From Chamaecyparis obtusa (Eukaryota > Streptophyta > Pinopsida > Cupressales > Cupressaceae): a stretch of DNA of 64,000 nt. The notes beneath the pieces are model-generated. The model saw only the letters and a list, made by a program, of their open reading frames with translations. It was not told the DNA's origin and ran no database searches. Each line of letters begins with the position of its first letter. Positions within the stretch are counted from its first letter, which is position 1. The stretch spans positions 745,501-809,500 of the forward strand of contig BSBK01007858.1 in the NCBI GenBank assembly GCA_027943335.1. The letters run 5' to 3'. Shown piece by piece: positions 34,055 to 45,010 of this stretch. The translations under genes were made by a program, and so were the position numbers.

Positions 34055-35355
34055 AAAAATTTAAAAACTATAGTACAAGGGAGGCCCTATATATGCGCCC
34101 CTCCTTAATATGGGAAAAACATACTATTTTGACATGTTAAGGAAGAGAAAACACAAGGATAAAGCCTTATTCAACATCAAGACAATATCCACAAACAACA
34201 CCAAGTCCAAACCAAGAAGGTCACAGCTCCTATGAGGCCATGGAAGGGATGAATGCAAAGAGATATCATGTAAGAAGTGAAAATAAAGTAACCCTTATGA
34301 GGGATAGCACACTGTTTAGTTTTTCAAGGTGAGAGATATATCAACCATGGAAGCCCAATGTCAAACAATAAAAGAGGTTATTATCAAGGACATAGATCCT
34401 CAATGCAAACCAAAATTTTCATGTATGATTAGATATCACATAATAGATAGATACTACTTAACCAAGGAAAGAGGTAAATCTCAGAAAGGTAGAAAAGAAG
34501 GAGATGGCATCCTTGTCCCTCAAGTGTAGGAACAAAGATGGAAGAGAATACCCACTTCACAATGCAAGGAGATATCCTATTTACAACAATGTACACCATA
34601 TTCTTAGCGAGGGATATTGACACCTGCATCCAAGAGTATAGATAATCGTGAAAAGAATATGTCACTCATGGAAAAAGGATCTTCAAAGAAAGAGATCTTA
34701 TTAGGAATACCCCCACCATAGAGGAGTGCTTTAGATAAAATATCATCTTTCAAAAGTGGGAACAAAGATTAAATCATCAAGCCCCCTGAAAACAAGAGGA
34801 AGAGGAATCTTTGGAATGAGGGAATCAAATCTAACACCAAAGCAAGGGTGAGAGTTTATAAAGAACATAATTTGCAAAATAGAGAAGAGGTGATGACTTA
34901 GGACCACAATTTCTCATATAAGAAGGTTATCCATAATCAAAACATCTGTCAATATGTTGAAATAATATTGCAATATAAAAAAATACCCCTAAGCTAAGGA
35001 AAGTAGTTCCCTAGACAAAGATAAAGAAGGAGGTACCTTGCCCCCCAGGGATAGAGACAAGGGATACCTTCGCAAAATGAATGTCTTAGAAAAGATATCT
35101 TGAAAGATTCTATGGATGATTAAAAACATAATGCAACACCATAGGAAAATAGGAGAGAAAGAATACCAATTAAGCTCAAGACATAATATATATTAAAATC
35201 CTAATGGATCCTAGGAGACTGGATGAAAATAAACCTCTTGCCCCCAGTCATGAGACAAGAGGGGAAGAAAATCTACATTATATCAGAAGGAGGGGAATCC
35301 CCTATATCAAAATTATGAAGGAATTGTAAAACTACATGAGAGTGAGATATAATTC
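34055..35355 (-). other. Element 4 interior with four degenerate G-run units
   Basis: On the plus strand similar phrases recur about every 200-260 bp: CCTTGTCCCTCAAGTGTAGG (34512), AAGCCCCCTGAAAACAAG (34778), CTTGCCCCCCAGGGATAGAG (35037) and CTTGCCCCCAGTCATGAGAC (35237). Each is followed by an ACAAGAGG- or ACAAAGAT-like word. On the coding strand these are G-runs resembling extra polypurine tracts. No frame is conserved. Element 1 has one such unit near 1480. Confidence 0.55.
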
Positions 35356-36330
35356 CTAAAGCAGCTCTTTCTCTAATATATAGCTTGAAATGTTTTCAAT
35401 TAGTGAGCAAATGTGTGTTGCTATAATGAAAAGGACATTTGATTTGTATAAAGCATCTATCGACATAAGTCTAAAGATTTCTTTCTTGGAATTCATTAGC
35501 TCAACATATACCTTCTTAGCCACTTCTTGACGAGTATTAGGATTATCTAGAATAGGTGTGGGGAGAAGAATATGAAGAGAAGGATGGTGATCAACATCAC
35601 CTACCTTGATTTGAGATTTTGAACAACCAACACCATACATATCCGGTTTAGGGGGGATATGAAATGGAAACCTAATACCATGCTCGTTAACTCCAAGACC
35701 TAAACCTTTATAACCTTGTTTAGTCACCATATTATATCTGGTAGTGTACATATTATGTAAAGTTTCTATAGGAGGTAATTGTTTATCATGTTCATGAGTA
35801 AAGGTTGTATAAGGTCTAATAATAGGTTTTGAAGAATTTTCTTTACTCTTTCTTTTAATATCATCATGAATCGAAGGAGAAGGTAAATCAAAGAAATCTT
35901 GCACATCCACATCTTGAGCTATAGCTTGAATCCCATCATAAGTACGGGAAGAGTGAGGATGAATCGATGGAGAATTAGGTATCAGATCAGGATTAGGAAG
36001 ATTAGGATTAGGATTAGGATTGATAGGATTAAGATTAGGATTGATAAGATTGAGATTAGGAAGATTAGGAGATGGTGTATCATCTACCAAATTCTTCACA
36101 TAATCCAAAAGATTAATAAGGCTACCACATAAATATTTAATGAAGGTTTTGAATGTAGGAAGACTAGTGTTGGTCAACTTCACAAAAGCATAGGCAAGAC
36201 AAAAGTGAAGGGTCATCAACACAATGAAGTGAATGATACTCTCATAAACATCATAGGTATTATAAAGAGATGATAAAAGAAGGGTAATAAAGAACATGAC
36301 GACACACCAAAGCATCTTAACAATTTCCAT
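35356..36330 (-). CDS. Element 4 intact 324-codon ORF: membrane segments, Asn-Pro repeat, G-patch-like segment
   Basis: The start is the ATG at 36330, about 190 bp after the 5' LTR, in the gag position. Residues 7-23 and 31-51 are strongly hydrophobic and could span a membrane. Residues 88-118 are an Asn-Pro-Leu repeat (NPNLNPINPNPNPNLPNP). Residues 200-224 carry NMVTKQGYKGLGLGVNEHGI, like the G-patch-like segment of Elements 1, 2 and 6. Another hydrophobic stretch is at 296-310. No gag core, zinc knuckle or protease is visible. It is the only long element ORF here without a stop. It may be a fused remnant of a larger polyprotein or a protein of its own; I cannot name a function. Confidence 0.6.
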   Translation of the reverse strand: MEIVKMLWCVVMFFITLLLSSLYNTYDVYESIIHFIVLMTLHFCLAYAFVKLTNTSLPTFKTFIKYLCGSLINLLDYVKNLVDDTPSPNLPNLNLINPNLNPINPNPNPNLPNPDLIPNSPSIHPHSSRTYDGIQAIAQDVDVQDFFDLPSPSIHDDIKRKSKENSSKPIIRPYTTFTHEHDKQLPPIETLHNMYTTRYNMVTKQGYKGLGLGVNEHGIRFPFHIPPKPDMYGVGCSKSQIKVGDVDHHPSLHILLPTPILDNPNTRQEVAKKVYVELMNSKKEIFRLMSIDALYKSNVLFIIATHICSLIENISSYILEKELL

Positions 36331-36517
36331 AGTAAAATGAAATGCAAGAAATATTTTTGGATTTGATTGAATATATATATTTTTTTGTATTTTTGAATTT
36401 AAAATGCAAGATCATAAACTAGATCTAATTTAAATGCAAGAAAGGATCTAAAATATAACACAATAGGGCATCTAATTCCACAAAAGAAAAGGGGTAAGTA
36501 TATCGGGTTCACCAAAA
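36331..36517 (-). other. Element 4 leader and primer-binding-site-like sequence
   Basis: On the minus strand the LTR end TCTATTCA is followed by TTTTGGTGAACCCGATATAC (36517-36498). Element 1 has TTTTGGTGAACTTGAA in the same place. The tRNA is not assigned. Confidence 0.5.
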
Positions 36518-36687
36518 TGAATAGAGGTGAAATGGAATCACCTCATTGGATGTATGTATGGGGGAAATATGAGATCCACTTCTAAATCCAAATTCCAAAA
36601 GGAGAGATCCAAATTGATCAACCAAAAGGTTAATGCATAATCGAATCAATCTATGGAGAATATGAAAGAGGGAGAAAACCCTATATT

Positions 36688-37107
36688 TGTTAGGATTAAC
36701 AAGGCAAAAATAACAATTACATGCAAATATAGCCAATATCAGAAAACAATAGACCACACAGAAGAGAACACAAGACACAAAGATTTAATGTGGTTCACCC
36801 AATCCCTGGGCTACGTCCACCAACAATGAGTACAATATTTTATTATCCAATGATTACAACTTGATTACAATCTGTAATCCCTTACAGCTCAATTCCACCG
36901 CAAGTACTAAAATCATACATTCTGAAATCCCTAACCCTAAGCCATATTATTCAATATTTTTTTCGCTTTAGGGTTAAAATGAGTCACAATATGTCAGCCC
37001 AAAATAATCAAAAATATGTCAGCCTCAAAAAAAATTGTAGACTGATCCCGGTGAGGTCAGGACAAAAAGTGTACAGTACTTTCCTGATCAATCACCATAA
37101 GCTAATA
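36688..37107 (-). repeat. Element 5 3' LTR (420 bp)
   Basis: On the plus strand it starts TGTTAGGATTAAC and ends CTAATA, where the partner LTR ends CTAACA. One terminal base has mutated. Confidence 0.93.
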
Positions 37108-37125
37108 ATCTCCCACTTGGTGGCT
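37108..37125 (-). other. Element 5 polypurine tract
   Basis: On the minus strand CACCAAGTGGGAGAT directly precedes the 3' LTR. A similar CCAAGTGGGAGG lies about 40 bp upstream. Confidence 0.75.
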
Positions 37126-37244
37126 GATCAGTATCCACACTAAAAAAACCTCCCACTTGGAGACTGATCTTGTAGTAATACCGCTACCATAAGAGGCTCC
37201 CACTGGATTGAACCACCTTGGACTTATTTGTTTCTTTATTCTAT

Positions 37245-37811
37245 TCAGTCTAGAAGACCAACTGAAGCTGAACACGAGTTCAACTTCTCCCTTGTTACTA
37301 CCTTTGTGAACATATCTGCTGGATTATCATCTGTATGAATCTTTTCCAGCTTTAACTTCCCATCATCCAAAATTGACCGAATGAAATGGTACTGTAACTG
37401 TATGTGTTTTGTCTTTGAGTGCAAAGTAGAATTCTTCACAAGATGAATGACACTTTAGCTATCTGTATGTAGAAAATTATCCTTCTGTGGATGTCCCAAT
37501 TCTTCCATGAAGAATTGAAGCCATATCATCTCCTTGGTTGCCTCTGTAGTAGCAACATACTCTGCCTCTATAGTGGATAAAGAAACCACCTTTTGTAGTT
37601 GAGAAATCCAACTCATTGTTGTCCCACCAATAGTAAATACATAACCTGTAGTACTCCTCCTACTATCTATATCTCCTACCAAATCTGAGTCAACATAGTC
37701 TTGTATAGTAGTAGTATAACCCCCAAAGTGTAAACACTTACTGGATGTACCTCTCGAATATCTGAGAATCCATTTGACTGCATTCCAATGCTCAATACTA
37801 GGGTTACTCAT
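37245..37811 (-). pseudogene. Element 5 RNase H
   Basis: The minus-strand frame reads YMSNPSIEHWNAVKWILRY, QDYVDSDLVGDIDSRRSTTG, SLSTIEAEYVATTEATKE and, after a stop, NSTLHSKTKHIQLQYHFIR and DNPADMFTKVV. These are the RNase H blocks of copia elements with the catalytic D, E, D residues. A TAA at 37454 replaces the Gln of DSQS and separates the last blocks. The C-terminus is LLD. Confidence 0.9.
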
Positions 37812-38900
37812 ATATCAGCTAATGACTCCCACTGCATGTGCAATATCTAGCCTAGTACATACAATAGCATACATTAAGCTCCCTACAGCTGAAGCATAAG
37901 GTACCTTAGACATTTTAGTCTCTTCTTCTGGTGTCTTGGGACACATATCCTTAGTTAATTTCAAATGACCAGGCAAAGGTGTGCTGACAACTTTGACATT
38001 CTCCATAGAGAAACATTGCAACACCTTCTCAATATAATTAGCCTGAGATAGAGACAATTTTCTATTTTTCCTATCTTTGCAAATTTTCATACCAAGGATT
38101 TGTTTTGCTACCCCCAAATCCTTCATAGAAAATGAATGTGCTAATTGTTGTTTCAACCCCTTAATGTGATCCATGTTAGACCCAGCTACAAGCATATCAT
38201 CAACATATAAACATAAAATAATATAGCTATCATCATCCAACCTCTTAAAATAAACACAATGGTTAGAATGACACCGACTGTATCCATGCTCATTCATAAA
38301 ATTGTCAAATTTAATATACCATTGCTGAGATGCTTGTTTTAAGCCATATAAACTTTTCTGCAATTTGCACACTAAACTCTCCTTACCCTTGACCTCAAAT
38401 CCCTGTGGTTGTACCATATATATTTCTTCATTCAAATCACCATGAAATAAGGCTATTTTAACATCAAGCTGCTCTAAATGCAAATCTTCAATAGCCACAA
38501 TACTTAAAACAATACAAATAGAAGTCATTTTAACAACTAGAGAAAAAATCTCATCAAAATCAATACCATGTTTCTGTGCAAATCCTTTTATGACTAATCT
38601 GGCTTTAAATATTTTCTTACCTCCATCCTCTTCTTTTATCCTGTAAACCCATTTATTCTATAAAGCCCTTTTACCTGTAGGTAACTTACATAAATCCCAT
38701 GTTTGATTTTTCAGCAAAGAGTCCATTTCATCTGTCATTGTAGATTCCCACTGAAGCTTTGTATCCACCTACACAACTTCATTATAACATTCAGGTTCAC
38801 CAACATCTGTTAACAAAATAGAATACAAAGATGGAGAAAATCTTTCTAGAGGTCTACTTAGCCTTGTTGACCATCTAACATTCACTGGGGTGTGTGGTAT
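37812..38900 (-). pseudogene. Element 5 reverse transcriptase
   Basis: Upstream, NKWVYRIKEEDGGKKIFKAR leads into LEQLDVKIALFHGDLNEEIY, SLVCKLQKSLYGLKQASQQW, IILCLYVDDMLVAGSN, and YASAVGSLMYAIVCTRLDIA. YVDD is intact. Stops lie just before NKWVYR (about 38658) and at 37815, where TGA replaces the Arg expected before YMSNP. The 237-codon open piece is 38528-37815. Confidence 0.9.
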
Positions 38901-39900
38901 TTGTTGTTGCTATTGTTGTGGAGCATAAAGAATTTTTAGAACATTATCATTTGGAATATCATCCAACACTACATAATCATTTTCTTTCTTCTCATGCTGC
39001 TGCAACAAATCTTTGTACAATAATTTCTCATTGAATATGACATCCCTACTTCTTACAATTTTATGATTTTCAAAATCCCAAAGCCTATAACCAAATTCAT
39101 CAATGCCATATCCAACAAATACACATTTCTTTGACTTAGCTTCCAACTTGGTTCTATTTTCAGAATCTATAAGTGCAAACGCTTCACAACTGAAGGTTCT
39201 GAGAAAAGAATAACTCACCTTCTTACCTACCCATGCTTCCTCTAGAATACCACAACCCAAGAGAGTAGAGGGGCCTCTATTTATCAAATATATAGTAATA
39301 TTTATAGCCTCTACCCATATGTTTAGAGGAAGCCCAGCATGCAACCTCATGCTCCTAGCACTCTCCATTATTGTCCTATTCATGCTTTCAACCACTCCAT
39401 TTTCCTATGGAGTTCTTGGAACTATTTTCTGTCTACGAATATCAATAGATGCACAATAATCTTCAAATTCTTTGTTGCAATACTCACCACCATTATCAGA
39501 TCTGAGACATTTTAATCTTTTACTAGTCTCATTCTCAACCAAGCATTTCCATTTCTTAAAAGTTTGAAATACATCATATTTTTGTCTAAGGAAATAAATC
39601 CATACTTTTCTTGTTGTATCATCTATAAATGTAACATAATATAGAGAGCCACCAAGGGAAGATACTTGAGCTGGTCCCCATACATCTGTATTCACAAGCT
39701 CTAATCTCTCATTTTTCTTTTCCTTTCCACTCTTCATAAAACTAACTCTCTTTTGTTTTCCATAAACACAACTTTCACAGAAATCCATATTGACACATTT
39801 CAAATCAGGTAAAACTTTCTTTGAATGAAGTAATTTCATACCTTTCTCACTCATGTGCCTGAGTCTGTTGTGCCACAGTGCCGTGTTAGAATCTATAGCA
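38901..39900 (-). pseudogene. Element 5 integrase
   Basis: The pre-integrase zinc block LWHNRLRHMSEKG ... CESCVYGKQ is followed by TDVWGPAQVSS, TRKVWIYFLRQK, CLRSDNGGEYCN, and, after a stop, GVVESMNRTIMESARSM with the catalytic Glu. The TAG at 39405 stands where related elements have Gln (PRTPQ-NGVVE). The GKKVSYSFLRTFSCEAFA and SKKCVFVGYGIDEFGYRLWD blocks complete the C-terminal part. Confidence 0.9.
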
Positions 39901-40400
39901 ATGATTTGATGTTCTTCCTGCTCAACTGCAGCCACTATTCTTGAACATTCATTATCTTCTGAAACAATTAAAGTAGAAGGAACAATATGACTTGTACAAA
40001 GATATATGATGCCTACTTTCACACCTTTTTCTACTACTAAGGAACCTTTTGAAACCTTCCAATTTTTATCATTAAAAGTAACTGTGCAACCCTCATCAGT
40101 GAGTTGCCTTGCTGAGATTAAATTTCTACTCAGCCTTGGAACATGTCTTACCTCTTGTAGTAGCCAATGATTCCCATTGTGCAACTTAATCTTGATTTTC
40201 CCTTTTCCAACAATTTGACAGGGTTCATTATCTTCCAAATAAACTAGCCCAAAATTCTCTTGGACATAATCAACAAAATAACCTCTATGGGGTGTAGCAT
40301 GAAATGAAACCCCCGAATCTAACACCCATGAATCATCAACATTTTCTAAAGACAAGAGCAAAGCATCCTCTTTGGATTTGTTACTTACCACATTTGCCTC
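39901..40400 (-). pseudogene. Element 5 aspartic protease
   Basis: The minus-strand frame has DDSWVLDSGVSFHATPHRGY, with the catalytic D-S-G kept, then VGKGKIKIKLHNGNHWLL and LQEVRHVPRLSRNLISARQL. These are the copia protease blocks. It lies in the same open stretch (40391-39405) as the first part of integrase. Confidence 0.88.
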
Positions 40401-41201
40401 CTTGTTTCCATCATGTTTATCTCCTTGATCTTTCTTCCAAGACCAACAATCTTTCTTCTTATGACCTAGTTTTTCACAGTACTAGCAATCATTTGGCCCT
40501 TTGGATTCAGACCTCTTTCCCTTTGATTTTCCTCTTGATTTCCCATGATTTCTAGAGTTGTTTCCTCTATCTCTTATTCTGCCTCTGCTTTCTACGTTCA
40601 ATACACTACCTGATGTGGATGCCCTTGAGCTTTTCCTATGAATTTCATCGCTCAATATAACACTAATAACATCATCAAACTTTAGGGTATTAGAACCAGA
40701 AATATAATTACTAATAGCCATTACCAAGCCATTCTAGCTTTATGGCAAAGAACACAAAATCGAGAGAGCCCTAACCTCTTCATCAAAAGTAATTTTAACT
40801 GAGGCTAACTGACTTGTAACTGTATTAAACTCATTCAAATGATCAGTGACTGATCCACCTTCTACCATTTTCATATTAAATAAACGCTTCATAAGAAATA
40901 CCTTGTTTGAAGCAGAAGGCTTTTCATACAACTTTGCTAGGGTTTCCATCAAAGTTTGAGCTGTCGTTGCTCCAGTAATATTGAATGCCATCGATTATGC
41001 CAAGCATAGATGAATACTCTCTAGTGCCTTCCTATCCAAAATATCCCATTCTTCCTGAGACATTGTTGTCTCTTTCTTGGCTATTCCCTCTAATGGTCAC
41101 CATAGATCCTTTTGATAGAGATAGTCCTCCATTTGCATCTTCCATAACTAGAAGTTTTTCCCATTAAACTTTTCAACCTTCAACCTACCCTCATCAACCA
41201 T
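40401..41201 (-). pseudogene. Element 5 gag
   Basis: An ATG at 41201 opens MVDEGRLKVEKFNGKNF, followed by a stop at the position of a conserved Trp, then TMSQEEWDILDRKALESIHL, LMETLAKLYEKPSASNKVFL and MKMVEGGSVTDHLNEFNTV (UBN2-type copia gag). A basic segment (NHGKSRGKSKGKRSESKG) leads to a CCHC zinc knuckle C-x-Y-C-x4-H-x4-C. Its second residue is a TAG, probably TGG originally. Stops also break it near 40990 and 40737. Confidence 0.88.
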
Positions 41202-41287
41202 TTCTCTCACTTAACCGAGAGACTCTCCCACTAACTTGTGAGACCTGCTTCAGAGAATAGATGAAAGAACGAACAAAAATAACCTCA

Positions 41288-41300
41288 CTCTGATACCACT
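41288..41300 (-). other. Element 5 primer binding site
   Basis: On the minus strand AGTGGTATCAGAG follows the 5' LTR. TGGTATCAGAG is the complement of the initiator tRNA-Met 3' end, used by most plant copia elements. Confidence 0.9.
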
Positions 41301-41697
41301 TGTTAGGATTAACAAGGAAAAAATAACAATTACATGCAAATATAACCAATATCAAAAAATAATAAACCACACAGAAGAGAACACAAGACACACAGATTTA
41401 ACATGGTTCACTCAATCCTTGGGCTACATCCACCAACAGTGAGTACAATATTTTATTATCCAATGATTACAACTTGATTACAATCTGTAATCCCTTACAG
41501 CTCAATTCCGCCCCAAGTACTAAAATCATACATTCTGAAATCCCTAACCCTAAGCTATATTATACAATATTTTTGCCGCTTTAGGGTTAGAATGAGTTAC
41601 AATATGTCGGCCCAAAATAACCAAAAATAGGTCGGCCTCAAAAGTGTACAGTACTTTCCTGGATAGTACTTTCCTGATCAGTTACCACAAGCTAACA
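41301..41697 (-). repeat. Element 5 5' LTR (397 bp)
   Basis: On the plus strand it starts TGTTAGGATTAAC and ends AAGCTAACA. The TG...CA ends are intact. Confidence 0.93.
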
Positions 41698-42590
41698 ATA
41701 TTTCCCTATAATGAAATTGTGCTTGAAATCTAAAATAATTGAAAGGCAAATACTAACCTCAAAAATAGGGAAAATCTGGAAAATAATAATTTCTGATGTC
41801 TATGTGTAGTTTCGGGCAATTCTACAACCTATTTTGGACTAGAAATGTTGAGATGAAGAAAACCCAAAAATCTTTTATCTTTCTGACAACAGGTAGTCTT
41901 TGAGCCTCATAAAAGGTCAAAGGCTACATTCTTATTCTGAAGGTCGACTTTGACTTTGTTCACAGATCTCGGAAGTTTTCCAAAAAGGGTATCCAAATCC
42001 AATCTCAGATCCAAAGTTTCACACCTGCACCTACAAGAAAAGGAGGGTTTTTGTTGTTTGTTTGAGGGGTTTGCCTTGGTCAAACCTCGGTTTGGAATCA
42101 ACCTTAATATTGAAATTGAAATGAGAATGCTAGCAAGTAGTAGAAGTAGATCTAACAATGAAGCTATGCAATTTGATAGATATACAATTGTATTTTGAAT
42201 GTAAACAAATATATTCATATGAAAGCTTGAACACAATAATGGCAAATGTAAATCAAAACCATGAAAGTAAATACAAAACCTCTATGTTTGTATGCTTGGA
42301 ATCCACCTTGATAGAAGAATGAATGGATCTAGAAGATGAACAAAGGATCTTGAAGGAAGATCACACCATCATAATGGCTAGATCTAGGGTTTGAATGATG
42401 AATCTTGCATGCTTGAACCAAATCCCTTCAAAGACTTGAATTCTTGAATCCTTGATCTTCAATGGAGAACTTGAATGGAGAAGAGGACTTGAATGCTTGC
42501 TTGATGAAATGCTTGAATGCTCATGAAATTACTTGAGATGAGATATCTTGCTCTTGATGATGGATGATTGAAAATGAGAGAGGAAGGCCT

Positions 42591-42600
42591 CCTTTTATAG
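42591..42600 (-). promoter_or_regulatory. TATA box of the Element 4 5' LTR
   Basis: The minus strand reads CTATAAAAGGAGGCC. This would be the active promoter position; transcription would now run into Element 5. Confidence 0.55.
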
Positions 42601-43069
42601 TGAACTAGGGCACAAACCTCTAGAGAAGGCCAACATTGGGGAATTAAATCCCAATTAACCTTAACCCCTAGAAATGGACCCATACTAAATGCAATTTAAG
42701 GATTTACCATTCTGAAACCCGAAATGGCCAACTCGGAGATGGGAAAACAAATATCTCTGAAACCCGACACCCGAAAATCATGGGAATTTGAAATTTAAAC
42801 TATGGGTCAAGGACGAGGTCAACTCTACCCTAGGTCAGAGTCGAGGTTGAATTTGACCCTCAAGGTTAAAAATCTTAGGACCTCAGTCCATAATGCCAGG
42901 AAATGCAAAAATCTACTGAAAATATGGACAGATAGAAGCGGAATGAGGAGAACAAGTCAAATCTGAGCAAAGGGCTAATTTAGGATGCTTGACATGACCC
43001 AGACCACTCACTCAGAGGAATAAACACTCTTAACATGGAAGTGCTTCCATTTTAACATGATACACCTAG

Positions 43070-44829
43070 CACAACACTTGAAAATATATGTACCATATAA
43101 TTATAAACCAAGTTTCTTTTTATCAGCAAGATTGAAAACCACGTCTTCTTTATGTTTGAATAGACCAATCTCCCTTTCGACCTCAAAGAGGCTTGGGAAA
43201 TATAGTTGAGACATATATTATTCATGAAATGAATACCATAGAGTAATATTTGAAATGATAAATACGTATACTTAGGATTGGAACTATCATTTGCGATAAA
43301 ATATTTGCCATATGTTAAAAAGACTATAGAAGCAGCACCAAAATGAGTTAAAAAACCCTCATTTTTGAATAATAAATAAATTAACAAGATAAAAAACTAG
43401 TTTGGAGTGAAATTAAGAAATGTGTTGCAACACCCTTAAATATTGGAGCTGAACTTCACAAGCCTTTAAAACACTTGTAAGAACATTTTTTATCAACAGG
43501 CTAAACTTGGCAAGTTTAAGTTGCAAGCTGAAAATAACTATAAATTTTTTTGTCTCATTGTTTAGTTCAAATATGAAAGACAAAATTAATAATAAAGGAA
43601 ATAAGTCTATTTAGGGTGGTGTCTTGTGATGGGGCTTTTATGATCTGTTTTCATAGAATGAGATTAGTACATTATTAATCAGAATCTTTTCTTCAAAAGT
43701 AGCAACCCTACTTTTTAGGACTTTAGGGGTTAGAAATTTCACTAACATCTTAGGCTTTTTCATAAGTTAGTACTTGCCAATAATATAAAAATTTTCAATT
43801 CTTATCAATTAATTTTTCCCTTTTATTTACTTGCACATGAGTTGAATATCATAAATAAATAAAATTATGTGATAAATTTTGGAGCTTAAATTTTTAAGTA
43901 TGAACTCCACTACATAATTCATGTACCTCAAACTATAAAATAATCCTTAAAAATCTTAGCATCACCCACTGAATTTTTATAGGAGGGTCCCTTCATAAAA
44001 CCCTACCATAAATTTAGACTATGTTAAGAAGCTCAATTTTATTAATTACCTTGTTATCCAACAGAGCCACAACATCAATATTCTCTAACAAAAAATAAGT
44101 AAAGAAGAAGTTGTTTGAGGCTTCCACCACAGATGTGTAGACCAAAAACATAAGTTGTGAAAACTAACTTGAATTTATTTATGTAGTTCATAGAAAGCCC
44201 CTTGAGAACAAGAAACCCAAGGCTTGACTTGGTTCCACCTTCTATTCCATTGAATACATGAAACTCCTGTAGACCCATCCAATTGTCTACCACCACCTAG
44301 TTTCCAATCAGACACAAATCCACTCTCTCTATACAAAAAAAGACCCAAAAACAAGAATAACACCATTTATAGATTTAAGGATTATTTTAATTAATTTGTT
44401 TTAAAACTATCTTTTTTAATTTCAAAGTTATATTATTTTAAATTAGAATTATTTTAAATTTATTGTATTTTATTTATATTATTCATTTTATTTTGATTTA
44501 TCAATAGCTATCAAATAATTATAGAGTTTTAAACAAAAGAGTTTTACATCTATAATTAATAGACTATGAAAATTTATATTTGTTATCAATTAGTATTTTA
44601 TAGTATTGAACTTTTAAAATAGAAATAGATTCTATTTGTTTCTTATCATCAATAGATATGATAGTTGTACTAATAAAAGATTTTTAATATTAGTATCATT
44701 TAAATGTAGAAAAAAAGCTCTATTTGAAATTTTCTCTTATTGATATTAGTTATGATTATTTGCATGCTTTCAACCTTAGCTTTTATAAAAGATTTATAAT
44801 CTAATTTAATTTTTTTAAAACTTGAGCAG
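43070..44829. other. AT-rich stretch, no gene recognised
   Basis: No exon upstream of the senescence-domain exons could be found on the plus strand. Overlapping minus-strand ORFs at 44075-44366 show no known domain. Confidence 0.4.
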
Positions 44830-44914
44830 GTAAGCTTATTGTTGCATTAAAACTTGGAACGAAAGAAGTATTTAAAAACTTCGCTAGTGTGACGGCTTCA
44901 CTAATGTTTAATAG
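44830..44914 (+). pseudogene. Penultimate exon of a senescence/dehydration-associated (ERD7-like) gene
   Basis: The exon is bounded by AG (TTGAGCAG) and GT (GTTATC). It reads GKLIVALKLGTKEVFKNF then ASVTASLMFNR if the codon is completed across the splice sites. In the senescence domain this place reads like GEIVLASLDGFNKV...VVTTGLVSHR. Joined to the next exon, an Arg codon (AG|A) is formed, giving FNR-YGEEV, matching the family's HRYGEEA. I find no upstream exons before Element 4, so the gene is probably a fragment, or was separated by insertions. The family call is from memory of motifs. Confidence 0.5.
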
Positions 44915-45010
44915 GTTATCTCTATTCTCTTTATACTTTAATTTCAATACATAAAGAAAAATAATATATTGTTTTAAAATTTAATTTATTGTCTCTACAC
45001 TTTCTAATAG
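44915..45010 (+). other. Intron of the senescence-domain gene
   Basis: A 96-nt AT-rich stretch starts GTTATC and ends TTTCTAATAG. Its removal joins two frames that both match the senescence domain, at the expected residue. Confidence 0.5.

Larger units (their letters stand above)
36688..41697 (-). mobile_element. Element 5: full-length Ty1/copia retrotransposon (5.0 kb)
   Basis: LTRs at 36688-37107 (3') and 41301-41697 (5') are flanked by a perfect ATATT duplication (36683-36687 and 41698-41702). The minus strand carries, in order, primer site, gag, protease, integrase, reverse transcriptase and RNase H; integrase before RT is the copia order. The LTRs show about two dozen substitutions in some 345 aligned bases, mostly transitions, plus an indel near one end. 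At least eight stop codons interrupt the single long frame from 41201 to 37245. Confidence 0.95.
31627..43064 (-). mobile_element. Element 4: non-autonomous LTR retrotransposon of the Element 1 family, split by Element 5
   Basis: Two LTRs of about 1.53-1.55 kb (31627-33176 and 36518-43064) start TGAATAGAGG and end GATGATACA on the plus strand. They are flanked by a perfect CCTAG duplication (31622-31626 and 43065-43069). A polypurine tract next to the left LTR and a primer-site-like sequence next to the right LTR give the minus-strand orientation. The 3.34-kb interior has one 324-codon ORF, G-run repeats and a five-unit tandem repeat, but no protease, reverse transcriptase or integrase. Element 5 sits inside its 5' LTR. 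Confidence 0.88.
36518..43064 (-). repeat. Element 4 5' LTR, interrupted by Element 5
   Basis: LTR sequence runs 36518-36687, is interrupted by the copia element and one ATATT duplication, and resumes at 41703-43064. Without the insert it is 1532 bp, close to the 1550 bp of the other LTR. The uninterrupted copy at about 31780 reads CCCTATATTTCCC across the site, confirming the insertion point. Confidence 0.9.

Noticed and set aside
35955..36065. GGATTAGG-rich run as a telomere-like repeat
   Set aside because: The words are GGATTA and GATTGATA variants, not TTTAGGG, and they fall in frame within an intact ORF as Asn-Pro codons.
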